Positions 1-5,461 of a stretch of DNA of 10,725 bases are shown here, piece by piece. The stretch covers positions 1 through 10,725 of the forward strand of contig DASRUX010000291.1 of NCBI GenBank assembly GCA_035655235.1, read 5' to 3'. The stretch's first letter is position 1, and the number at the start of each line of letters is the position of its first letter. A program made the position numbers and the translations under genes. The notes beneath the pieces were generated by a model that saw nothing but the letters and a program-made list of their open reading frames with translations, was not told the origin of the DNA and ran no database searches. The DNA is from JAGTRP01 sp035655235 (lineage in GTDB: Bacteria; Pseudomonadota; Gammaproteobacteria; Burkholderiales; Rhodocyclaceae).

Positions 1-1332
1 GGTGGCGATGCCCTGGGCGGCGGCGGCCTGCTGGTTGATGGCGTCGATGCAGGTGTTGAGGTTGTTCTTGATGACGTTGAAATCACCGTTGTAGGCATCG
101 GTGATCTTGGGCGGGGTATCGCCCTTGGAAATCCGATCCACGTAGCCGGCAGCGACGTTGAGGGGGCCGATCACGGCGTCGAGGGTGTCGTTGACCCCCT
201 GGACGATCTTCCGGAAGTCGCCCTGGTGCTTGGTGGCGTCCGCCCGGGTGGCGAGCTTCCCTTCGATGGCCGCCTGGGACAGCATGTTGGCGTCGGCCGT
301 CAGGGCGTTGAGCGCGTCGCCGACCTTCTTGAAGCTGTCGTTGATCTTGCCGAATTGGGCGGCGACTTCGGTGGTGTGCTCGTCGGCGGAGGGCAGGCTC
401 AGATCGAGGTCGATGTTGCCGTTCCCCAGATTCATCAGGTTCTTGGCGACGATATTGATCTGGTGTTCCGTGTAGTGCTTGACGCGTAGCGTCGAGGTCA
501 GGTTAGTAACGGTTTCGACGTAGCCGACGGTTTCACCCTTGGCGTTAAGGACGGGGGCGGTATCCTGCTTGCAGTTCATGCCGCACCAGTCGAAGAAGCT
601 TTCCTTGACCCCCACCTTGAGCTGGGCGATGCCGCAGTTCTTGGTCTTGCAGATATTGGCATTGGCTGTCGAGCAGGGCCGGCCGACGGCATCTTCACGG
701 TCGTGGACATAGCCTTGTTCCACCATCAGCTTCTCGAAGGCCTTGTTGAGGAAAGTCCACTTCATGTCGAGGTCGGTGACATGCACGGGGAAGGGTACGG
801 CGTCGATGATGGAGCGATACCACTCCAGCTTGTCGACAACGACGTCCAGGGTTCCGTTTACGCCGTCGACGACCTTGCGGTATTCACCCTGGTGCTTACT
901 GGCGTCCGCCCGGGTGGCGAACTTCCCGTCCATGGCCGCCTGAGACAGCATGTTGGCGTCTGCGACGAGCGACTGGATGCTCGTGGTGATCAGTTGCATG
1001 GCTGCCATCAGGCTGTTGGTATCGCCGGACTTGACCGCGATCTTGCTGGAAAGGTCGCCGGCGGCGATGCGGTTGGCGATTCCCACCACAATCGATGGCT
1101 CGCCGCCGATGTCCTGGAGAATGCTACCGATTACGAAATAGGAGAGCAGGACCGAAAGGGCCACGCCGCCGACCATGAACATCCACAGAACCTGTTCGTG
1201 GGCAGCTACATCCTGGCCCGTCCGGGCAGCGTCCAGAACCTGGAACCCCATGTACCCGACGATGAGCAGGGCTACCGACATGATGCCCGCCAACAGGTAA
1301 ACCCGTGCCGCTATTGTTATGCTCTTTAGCAT
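1..1332 (-). CDS. Methyl-accepting chemotaxis protein, N-terminal 444 residues (3' end outside window)
   Basis: The gene runs off the left edge, so the C-terminal signalling domain is not seen. The start is ATG at 1332, preceded by GAGAGGAA. Residues about 9-30 and 48-72 are membrane segments separated by only about 17 residues, so there is essentially no periplasmic ligand domain. A HAMP-like region follows (about 73-125). A second HAMP-type linker (about 122-170) carries the motif ADANMLSQAAMDGKFATRAD. A PAS domain occupies about 170-282, with Cys220, 228, 233, 250 and 254. A further HAMP-type region (about 290-444) repeats the same motif with a PLNVAAGYVDRISKGD continuation. Known families with this layout sense a cytoplasmic signal through PAS and pass it through stacked HAMP units to CheA/CheW. 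The signal is unknown; the cysteines suggest redox, metal or cofactor sensing (inference). A PAS-HAMP histidine kinase is possible because the C-terminus is missing, but a chemoreceptor is likelier. Confidence 0.85.
   Translation of the reverse strand, partial: MLKSITIAARVYLLAGIMSVALLIVGYMGFQVLDAARTGQDVAAHEQVLWMFMVGGVALSVLLSYFVIGSILQDIGGEPSIVVGIANRIAAGDLSSKIAVKSGDTNSLMAAMQLITTSIQSLVADANMLSQAAMDGKFATRADASKHQGEYRKVVDGVNGTLDVVVDKLEWYRSIIDAVPFPVHVTDLDMKWTFLNKAFEKLMVEQGYVHDREDAVGRPCSTANANICKTKNCGIAQLKVGVKESFFDWCGMNCKQDTAPVLNAKGETVGYVETVTNLTSTLRVKHYTEHQINIVAKNLMNLGNGNIDLDLSLPSADEHTTEVAAQFGKINDSFKKVGDALNALTADANMLSQAAIEGKLATRADATKHQGDFRKIVQGVNDTLDAVIGPLNVAAGYVDRISKGDTPPKITDAYNGDFNVIKNNLNTCIDAINQQAAAAQGIAT
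221..294. repeat. Intragenic direct repeat, copy 1 (HAMP-type linker)
   Basis: This 74-bp stretch matches 887-960 at 68 of 74 positions by hand alignment. Both copies lie in the same frame of the chemoreceptor gene and encode the DANMLSQAA-(M/I)-(D/E)-GK-(F/L)-ATRADA-(S/T)-KHQG segment. The near-identity at DNA level in a gene that is otherwise not repeated suggests recent duplication or gene conversion between the two HAMP-type units. Confidence 0.8.
887..960. repeat. Intragenic direct repeat, copy 2 (HAMP-type linker)
   Basis: This is the partner of the repeat at 221-294, with six mismatches over 74 bp. It encodes residues about 125-149 of the chemoreceptor, before the PAS domain; the other copy lies after the PAS domain. 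Confidence 0.8.
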
Positions 1333-1455
1333 GATTTTTCCTCTCAAAGAAACGCCTGCCGCTTCTTGGACGGCTTGGTTTTAACCAGGATGGTCTGATC
1401 TCGTGGATGGGGGTTTTCCTACTTGCATTTACGTTAGTCAGAGGGAGATGGGCCG

Positions 1456-1470
1456 GCAATACGTGTCCCT
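1456..1470 (-). promoter_or_regulatory. Weak sigma-54-like promoter candidate facing the chemoreceptor
   Basis: On the - strand this reads AGGGACACGTATTGC. It keeps the invariant GG and GC dinucleotides ten bases apart and a full TTGC, but it differs from TGGCACG-N4-TTGC at three positions of the -24 element. Transcription would begin near 1445, about 112 bases before the chemoreceptor ATG. The match is weak enough to arise by chance. Confidence 0.25.
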
Positions 1471-1579
1471 ACGTATTCAAAGGGAATGTCCAGGAGGGAT
1501 TGCCAAGGGCATAGATCACGCCTATTGACCATCCCCTTGAAGCGCCCGATTGGCGGAAAAAGGCGAAAAAGTCCGGATT

Positions 1580-1595
1580 TGTCGGATAAACGACA
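1580..1595. promoter_or_regulatory. NifA-type upstream activator sequence (TGT-N10-ACA)
   Basis: The sequence TGTCGGATAAACGACA fits the NifA consensus TGT-N10-ACA and is a dyad with five-base arms (TGTCG/CGACA). Its centre is about 75 bp upstream of the start point predicted from the sigma-54 promoter at 1636-1652. This is at the near end of the range usual for NifA sites. A site of this form is expected by chance fairly often; the weight comes from its position ahead of a -24/-12 promoter. Confidence 0.6.
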
Positions 1596-1635
1596 GGGGT
1601 GTCTTGTGTAAGCGATTGCTTTTTCGTGGTATCGC

Positions 1636-1652
1636 CTGGCATCGGATTTGCG
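1636..1652 (+). promoter_or_regulatory. Sigma-54 (-24/-12) promoter of the ferredoxin gene
   Basis: CTGGCATCGGATTTGCG contains TGGCA (1637-1641) and TTGC (1648-1651), with the invariant GG and GC exactly ten bases apart. The predicted start is near 1663, seven bases before the AAGGAG ribosome binding site (1670-1675). Deviations from consensus are T and C at the last two bases of the -24 block and G after TTGC. The fit to a short, correctly arranged leader is strong. Confidence 0.7.
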
Positions 1653-1681
1653 TTGGCTGGTCATTCAGCAAGGAGATCACC

Positions 1682-2011
1682 ATGGCAAAACCCAAGAAGC
1701 ACATTCTCGTCTGCGTCCAGGGCCGTCCCGCCGGCCATCCTCGCGGTTCCTGTCAAGACAAGGGCTGCCAACAGGTATGGCAAGCCTTCGCCGACGAATT
1801 CACCGCCCGGAATCTATGGACCGCCGGCTTCCTGCTTACCAACACCGGCTGCCTCGGCCCCTGCCACCTGGGGCCCAGCGTCCTGGTCTATCCGGAAGGA
1901 GTGATGTATACCGGCGTCAAACCTGAGGACGTGGGTACCCTCATCGACGAGCACCTCATGTTCGACCAGCCGGTAGAGCGCCTCCTGGCCCCGGCCGATG
2001 TGTGGAGCTGA
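1682..2011 (+). CDS. Thioredoxin-fold [2Fe-2S] ferredoxin (Shethna type)
   Basis: This is a 109-residue cytoplasmic electron carrier. The start at 1682 follows AAGGAG with an eight-base spacer. The cluster cysteines fit the thioredoxin-like ferredoxin family: Cys11, Cys24, Cys57 and Cys61 (C-x12-C-x32-C-x3-C), with an extra Cys29. The segments HILVCVQGRP, GSCQDKGC and TNTGCLGPCHLGPSVLVYPEGVMY are typical of the family (the last is given only as landmarks: Cys57, Cys61, Pro65). Relatives in Azotobacter and Clostridium pasteurianum are associated with nitrogenase, and the sigma-54/NifA-like signals just upstream agree with nitrogen-fixation control. No other nif gene is in the window, so a nif role is inferred. 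The gene appears to be a single-gene transcript, converging on an unrelated leftward gene. Confidence 0.88.
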   Translation: MAKPKKHILVCVQGRPAGHPRGSCQDKGCQQVWQAFADEFTARNLWTAGFLLTNTGCLGPCHLGPSVLVYPEGVMYTGVKPEDVGTLIDEHLMFDQPVERLLAPADVWS

Positions 2012-2015
2012 CCAT

Positions 2016-2032
2016 GGCGGCTGACGGCCGCC
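2016..2032. terminator. Possible hairpin between convergent genes
   Basis: GGCGGC and GCCGCC form six-base arms around a TGACG loop, in the 24-bp gap between the ferredoxin stop and the stop of the leftward gene. No T run follows on either strand, so intrinsic termination is doubtful. It may simply slow polymerases coming from both sides. Confidence 0.35.
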
Positions 2033-2035
2033 GGG

Positions 2036-2539
2036 TCACTCCATGCAGCGGGGCTCGTCGCCGAAGAAGGTGCAGGAGCTGTATTGCTTGGGATTTTCCA
2101 GGTCGATGAGCCGGCCGGCAGTGCGGGCTTCGTAGACCTTGACGATCTGGCTGCCGTGCTTCTCGTCCCGGAGGGCGGCGAAAAGGAGGTTGATCAGCTC
2201 GGCCTCCTTGGCCTCCAACTGGGCCTCGGTGACCAGTCCTTTGGAGAAGATGACCCAGGCTTTGCGCAGCTCCCACAATACCGGGCGGAAGAAGGGGCGG
2301 CCGCAGGGGCCCCAGTCCTGGAATTCGAGAACGCGGTAGTAGAAGTCCCGGCCCGTTTCCCCGGTCATGGTCCGGCGGGAGTATTCCCGATTCCAGTCGA
2401 CGACGCGCTGGGAACAGTTGCGGCTGTTCTCGATGTAGGAACTCAGCGCCAGGATGGGCGCGTTCGATACGGCAGAGGCGAGGGTGGCTTGCCCCCAGAG
2501 CCAAGCCAGGGCCAGCCAAACCCGGTACGACTTGGACAT
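2036..2539 (-). CDS. Exported hypothetical protein with four cysteines
   Basis: I do not recognise this 167-residue protein. The start is ATG at 2539, with no clear ribosome binding site. The N-terminus looks like a signal peptide: Lys3, Arg6, a hydrophobic stretch rich in Trp/Leu/Ala, then ALASA-type residues, with likely cleavage near residue 23. The mature part is mixed helix, with four cysteines (42, 79, 156, 165) that could form two disulfides in the periplasm, and a charged helix around 103-125. No catalytic motif is evident. It converges on the ferredoxin gene and lies 100 bp downstream of a small membrane protein gene, so a common transcript with that gene is possible. Confidence 0.7.
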   Translation of the reverse strand: MSKSYRVWLALAWLWGQATLASAVSNAPILALSSYIENSRNCSQRVVDWNREYSRRTMTGETGRDFYYRVLEFQDWGPCGRPFFRPVLWELRKAWVIFSKGLVTEAQLEAKEAELINLLFAALRDEKHGSQIVKVYEARTAGRLIDLENPKQYSSCTFFGDEPRCME

Positions 2540-2638
2540 TCGGAACGGCGGATAGGGCGAAACCGCTATTCTAAACGTCTCTTCTGCGGAACATCGGAGG
2601 GCGCGATGAAAAAGCCCACCTGGAGGCTGATGCCCTGC

Positions 2639-2821
2639 TCAAGCGAATCGTGATTTCCGGAAGACGAGGAAAAGGGCTGGCAGGACAGGCAGCCCGGCCA
2701 AATTGGCGACCCAGGCATTCCCATACCTGGCCCAATCGATCCAGGGCGTCACGGCCAGCAGGCCGATAACGATCGCGCAATAAATGAAAACGGCTACGAT
2801 CCTGAGATCGTTCTTCCGCAT
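2639..2821 (-). CDS. Small membrane protein, 60 residues, unknown function
   Basis: The start at 2821 is well supported by GGGAGG six bases upstream. The short protein has a basic N-terminus (MRKNDLR), a hydrophobic segment at about 8-24, a polar turn (WIDWARYGN) and a second hydrophobic segment at about 38-53, ending in basic residues. It is probably a two-helix inner-membrane protein with both ends in the cytoplasm. Nothing identifies a function. The next leftward gene encodes the exported four-cysteine protein, but the 99-bp gap leaves the operon uncertain. Confidence 0.65.
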   Translation of the reverse strand: MRKNDLRIVAVFIYCAIVIGLLAVTPWIDWARYGNAWVANLAGLPVLPALFLVFRKSRFA

Positions 2822-3227
2822 GGCTTACCTCCCTTGTTCTGTGCCGCAGATGATAGGGAGGAGGGCACTCCATCGACAGTAGGCCGATTGGGTATATGAA
2901 ATGGGGAAATCCCGTAAGCTGCATGGGGTGCAGTTCCGGGAAGGAATCAGCTCGATGCGGTAAGTTCGTCTCGCTGGCGGCCGGGGCGGATCGTTCCGCC
3001 GCCGGCGCCGCGGCCAGCCCCTCGGCTGGAGTAGACGCAAGAGGGGGTCCCGATGGCTGGCTGCCGGTGATTTGCCCCTCAACCGGCTGGGAGGCGTACT
3101 TCGCAGAGTCGCTGCTCATCTTCGCTATGAGCCAGGGACAATTTATTCCCGCCAAGCCTTCTGCCAAATTGGGCGGAATCAGTAAATGAAGAGCTTCCGA
3201 AGCGGGGTCGGGCGTGGGGAATCCACT
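2822..3227. other. 406-bp stretch without a convincing gene
   Basis: This lies between the NnrS-like gene and the small membrane protein gene, both leftward. It contains a six-base-arm hairpin (GGCGGA/TCCGCC, 2985-3000) and an imperfect hairpin close behind the NnrS-like stop (3145-3179). A leftward open frame, whose first ATG is at 3119, is rich in Pro/Ala/Ser but lacks a ribosome binding site and runs through the small membrane protein gene in another frame. I regard it as chance or a decayed remnant. Confidence 0.5.
3145..3179 (-). terminator. Possible terminator of the NnrS-like gene
   Basis: ATTCCCGCCAA (3145-3155) and TTGGGCGGAAT (3169-3179) can pair at nine of eleven positions around a 13-base loop. 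The hairpin lies about 50 bases past the stop of the leftward NnrS-like gene. The T run after it is poor (AAATTGT), so efficiency is doubtful. Confidence 0.35.
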
Positions 3228-4301
3228 CTATCGGCGGCCGCGCAGTCCGCTGGCGACCATGGTGGCGATGAAGAGAAGAAGCGCCAAGGCGTTGGCCAGT
3301 CCGCCGGCGTGACGCCAGGCGAAGTCGCCTTCCACGCTGCCCAGGACCCGCAGCACCAGGGAAAGATGGAGGGCCAGAAGAGGCAGATAAAAGAAGGGGT
3401 GATAGGGAATCTTGAGGCGGGTCACCGCCGGAAAGATGATGGGGGCGTGGCCGAAGACCATGGAGAATACGAATCCCAGCCCCAGAGCATGGAAGGCTGC
3501 GTCCCGCAAGGGATTGCCGGGGACCAAGGCGCCGCCTATCCCCAATAGCCCGGCGATGGCGAGCCACCCGTATCCCGACAGAAGGCAGAGGGCGATGAAG
3601 CGGGTGAGCCCCTGCTGCCGGGCGTTGTGGCGGGCGATGTCGTAGCGGATTAACCAGAGGGCCAGGGCGAGGAGGGCGGCCGAGAAGAAGGTGAGACCCG
3701 CTTCGTCATGCCACAGGGCCAGGGTGGCCCCCGAGAGCAGGCAGCTCACGATGACTAGGAACAGGGGCTTGGCCGCTGCGGGCGTGGGGATGAAACGGGT
3801 GAGCTCAAGCCGTTCTCCGGCAATGGTGAGCACCAGAAAGGCCAGCCACCAGGGCAGCGCCGGGAATAGGCTCCCGGAAATCCACCAGGCCAGGCTGCCC
3901 ACCAGCCAGCACAAGGCGGCGACCGCAAGGATGCCGGTAAAGACCGCCGCCTGGCGACGCAGGACCTGGAGGCTGGCTGCCACCAGGAACGTGGCGCCAA
4001 GAACGGACAGGGCTTGGGAAACGGCCAGGGGCACCGCCGCCATGAGGGCCACACCGCCCAATCCGGCGCAGGCCGGACCGGCGTAGGCCCAGCGTTGGCC
4101 CACGGCGACGGCTCGCTCCAGGCTGATGACGGTGCCGAAGAATGCGGAGATCATCAGGGCACCGTGCCAGCCGGCGGAATCGATAGCGGCCTGGGGCAAG
4201 GGCCAGTCCAGGCGGGCCAAGCCGGCCAGGACACCCACGACCAGGGATGCCATCCCGAGGAGGAGCAAGGGAAGGCGGGCGGCGGGGCGCAGGTCGCTCA
4301 T
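3228..4301 (-). CDS. NnrS-like polytopic membrane protein
   Basis: A 357-residue very hydrophobic protein with about ten to twelve predicted membrane helices. ATG at 4301 is preferred over the TTG two codons upstream; the ribosome binding site is weak either way. Conserved-looking histidines lie in or next to helices: His46 (GWHGALMISAFFGTVISLER), His271 and His285 (FHALGLGFVFSMVFGHAPII), His301 and His312. This pattern recalls the NnrS family of haem/copper membrane proteins, linked to nitric oxide stress in denitrifiers, but the match is by eye and overall similarity may be distant. Its start lies 19 bp after the stop of a DUF59 metal-sulfur assembly factor, so the two are probably one transcript. 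A role in metal, haem or NO handling is inferred. Confidence 0.6.
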   Translation of the reverse strand: MSDLRPAARLPLLLLGMASLVVGVLAGLARLDWPLPQAAIDSAGWHGALMISAFFGTVISLERAVAVGQRWAYAGPACAGLGGVALMAAVPLAVSQALSVLGATFLVAASLQVLRRQAAVFTGILAVAALCWLVGSLAWWISGSLFPALPWWLAFLVLTIAGERLELTRFIPTPAAAKPLFLVIVSCLLSGATLALWHDEAGLTFFSAALLALALWLIRYDIARHNARQQGLTRFIALCLLSGYGWLAIAGLLGIGGALVPGNPLRDAAFHALGLGFVFSMVFGHAPIIFPAVTRLKIPYHPFFYLPLLALHLSLVLRVLGSVEGDFAWRHAGGLANALALLLFIATMVASGLRGRR

Positions 4302-4320
4302 CGGCAAGCCGGCCTGGGGC

Positions 4321-4647
4321 TCACCAGCCGAAGTGGGCCTTGACCCGCTCGCTCATCATCGACGGCTCCCAGGGCGGTTCCCAGACCAACCGGACATCGG
4401 GCCGGCAGTTTTCCGGCAGGGCAGAGGCAAGGGCGTCGTTCACGTCGTCCATGATCATGTCGCCCATGGGGCAGGCCGGCGAGGTCATGGTCATCTCGAT
4501 CAATACACTGTTCGGAGAGGGCTCGATGCGATAGACGAGACCGAGGTCGACGATATTGGCGCCCAGTTCCGGATCCACGACTTTGCGCAGGATGTCACGG
4601 ATCTGGTCGGCATTGGGGAGGGCGTTGTCCAGTGATTCGGCAGACAT
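4321..4647 (-). CDS. MIP18/DUF59 family metal-sulfur cluster assembly factor
   Basis: A 108-residue cytoplasmic protein. Family hallmarks are DPELGANIVDLGLVYRIE (25-42), the MTMTSPACPMGD segment with Cys59, and a C-terminal VRLVWEPPWEPSMMSE (86-100). Relatives (SufT, PaaD, eukaryotic MIP18/Cia2) help to mature or deliver iron-sulfur clusters; Cys59 is the conserved family cysteine. ATG at 4647 is chosen because the family begins near it. An upstream TTG (4707) would extend the protein by 20 atypical residues through a hairpin. No strong ribosome binding site precedes 4647. It is followed at 19 bp by the NnrS-like gene, suggesting joint work on a metalloprotein, perhaps under nitrosative stress (inference). 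Confidence 0.88.
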   Translation of the reverse strand: MSAESLDNALPNADQIRDILRKVVDPELGANIVDLGLVYRIEPSPNSVLIEMTMTSPACPMGDMIMDDVNDALASALPENCRPDVRLVWEPPWEPSMMSERVKAHFGW

Positions 4648-4661
4648 GGGATATAAGGTAG

Positions 4662-4708
4662 AAAAAATATATTGTTTCAGCCTAGCACCAGTATTTGGTG
4701 GAAACAAT
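4662..4708 (-). terminator. Terminator- or attenuator-like hairpin in the DUF59 leader
   Basis: On the - strand, ATTGTTTCCACCA (4708-4696) pairs with TGGTG (4690-4686) and GAAACAAT (4678-4671). This gives five plus eight base pairs with a seven-base bulge on one side and a five-base loop. Six T residues follow three bases later (4667-4662). It lies 15-60 bases before the DUF59 start. With no gene upstream in that direction, it would act on a leader or small RNA. It could also be a protein-binding dyad. Confidence 0.45.
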
Positions 4709-4744
4709 GAGCCGGGTCAAAGGCAATCCGGGTACGGGATTCCC

Positions 4745-4769
4745 CTTATCCACATTTCCTGTGGATAAG
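4745..4769. promoter_or_regulatory. Two perfect DnaA boxes in inverted orientation
   Basis: TTATCCACA (4746-4754) and its exact reverse complement (4760-4768) are separated by TTTCC; one further base pair extends the dyad to ten-base arms. Each is a perfect consensus DnaA box. The pair can also form a hairpin, but no T run follows. Confidence 0.65.
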
Positions 4770-4948
4770 TGTGGGGGCAACTCCTGAGGAAATCAGCTAA
4801 GTAGTCGTCCCGTAAGGACTTTCTCTACTCTGCCGAAATGATATGCATTGTTTTACGTTGTTGATTTTAAATGGATTTAACAATTCCATATGGGGCACTT
4901 CCTGTAGTAGGACGGGAAGCTTCCTATGACAGATTGCGGACGCAAATT

Positions 4949-4957
4949 TGTGGGTAA
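4949..4957 (-). promoter_or_regulatory. DnaA-like site, one mismatch
   Basis: TGTGGGTAA differs from the reverse DnaA box by one base and lies about 190 bp from the perfect pair, beyond the AT-rich block. A looser match, TGTGGATCG with two mismatches, follows at 4992-5000. Confidence 0.35.
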
Positions 4958-5150
4958 GTCAAGCCTCTCCGGTAGGTGCCGCAGGGAAAATTGTGGATCG
5001 GGTAGGAGCGATTACAGGCCTTTGCCGCACCCTTATCAGAACTTCACCTGAGGGCCTACCGTTTTTCCCCGAGGTAAATTGGGCGCGAAAGGCTGGTTCC
5101 ATAACTAGAACGCCCGGGGAAAACTGCTGTCTTTCCCTGCATAAGCCCGG

Positions 5151-5173
5151 TGGGGCTCATGTCATGAGCCCCA
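5151..5173. promoter_or_regulatory. Perfect 10-bp-arm inverted repeat ahead of a small gene
   Basis: TGGGGCTCAT and ATGAGCCCCA flank a three-base loop (GTC). The end of the dyad is 45 bases before the ATG of a 57-residue protein gene. No T run follows, so a simple terminator is unlikely. It could be an operator, an mRNA structure in the leader, or a REP-like element. Confidence 0.5.
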
Positions 5174-5218
5174 GGGTCTTCATGATGTCCGCGACGACAA
5201 CCCGTGGAGGAAATCACC

Positions 5219-5392
5219 ATGATGAAGCGCCTGCAATCTCTCTTTGATCGCCTGGTGGGCATTTCCCGCTACGAGGCTATGCTGCGTTCCCAGGCCCAGA
5301 TCATTTTCGGCGAGCCCGGGCCCCAGCTGGCTCTCCTGGAAACGCCGGCCTGCTGGCGAAGGGTGGCTCGGGTGCGGGGCCGGGGGTATTGA
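5219..5392 (+). CDS. Small hypothetical protein, 57 residues
   Basis: The ribosome binding site GGAGG (5206-5210), eight bases before ATG at 5219, is among the best in the window and supports real translation; a second ATG follows directly. The N-terminal half is an amphipathic helix (MMKRLQSLFDRLVGISRYEAMLRSQ); the C-terminal half has a Gly-Pro turn, one cysteine (near residue 45) and a basic Arg-rich tail. I recognise no family. It lies 69 bp before the WYL regulator on the same strand and downstream of a strong inverted repeat, so it may be the first gene of that operon or an independently controlled small protein. Confidence 0.55.
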   Translation: MMKRLQSLFDRLVGISRYEAMLRSQAQIIFGEPGPQLALLETPACWRRVARVRGRGY

Positions 5393-5461
5393 GCGCGATT
5401 CGGCTACGCGGCCCTTCCTGCGGGTAAACTTGCCCACCCGCCGTGGGGAAGAGCCGCCACC

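Larger units (their letters stand above)
1333..1681. other. Divergent intergenic region between chemoreceptor and ferredoxin
   Basis: These 349 bp hold no convincing gene. They separate the leftward chemoreceptor gene from the rightward ferredoxin gene. They contain a NifA-type site (1580-1595), a sigma-54 promoter facing right (1636-1652) and a weaker sigma-54-like match facing left (1456-1470). No convincing sigma-28 chemotaxis promoter was found by eye for the chemoreceptor. Confidence 0.7.
4648..5218. other. 571-bp divergent noncoding region with origin-like and hairpin features
   Basis: No credible gene is present. The region is unusually AT-rich in its middle: 4836-4893 is about 26% GC by hand count, against GC-rich neighbours. 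It carries, from left to right, a bulged hairpin with a T run, two perfect inverted DnaA boxes, the AT-rich block, a palindrome GGAAGCTTCC (4915-4924), two DnaA-like sites and a perfect hairpin at 5151-5173. Genes on both sides are transcribed away from it. Confidence 0.7.

Noticed and set aside
703..1329. Long + strand open frame opposite the chemoreceptor gene
   Set aside because: It is antisense to a clear chemoreceptor frame. Its protein has no recognisable domain, and its length comes from the high GC content.
2571..3167. Leftward 198-residue open frame
   Set aside because: It begins at TTG or an ATG (3119) without a ribosome binding site, is low complexity, and overlaps the small membrane protein gene, which has a much better start.
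4648..4707. 20-residue upstream extension of the DUF59 protein from TTG 4707
   Set aside because: The extension is unlike the family N-terminus and would put coding sequence through the hairpin and T run; ATG 4647 fits the family length.
4858..4883. TTGTT...AACAA dyad in the AT-rich block as an FNR/Dnr site
   Set aside because: Half-sites do not match TTGAT-N4-ATCAA and the spacing is too long.
4708..5218. tRNA, small RNA or known riboswitch in the large intergenic region
   Set aside because: No cloverleaf with a conserved T arm and no riboswitch core could be recognised; a covariance-model search would be needed to exclude one.
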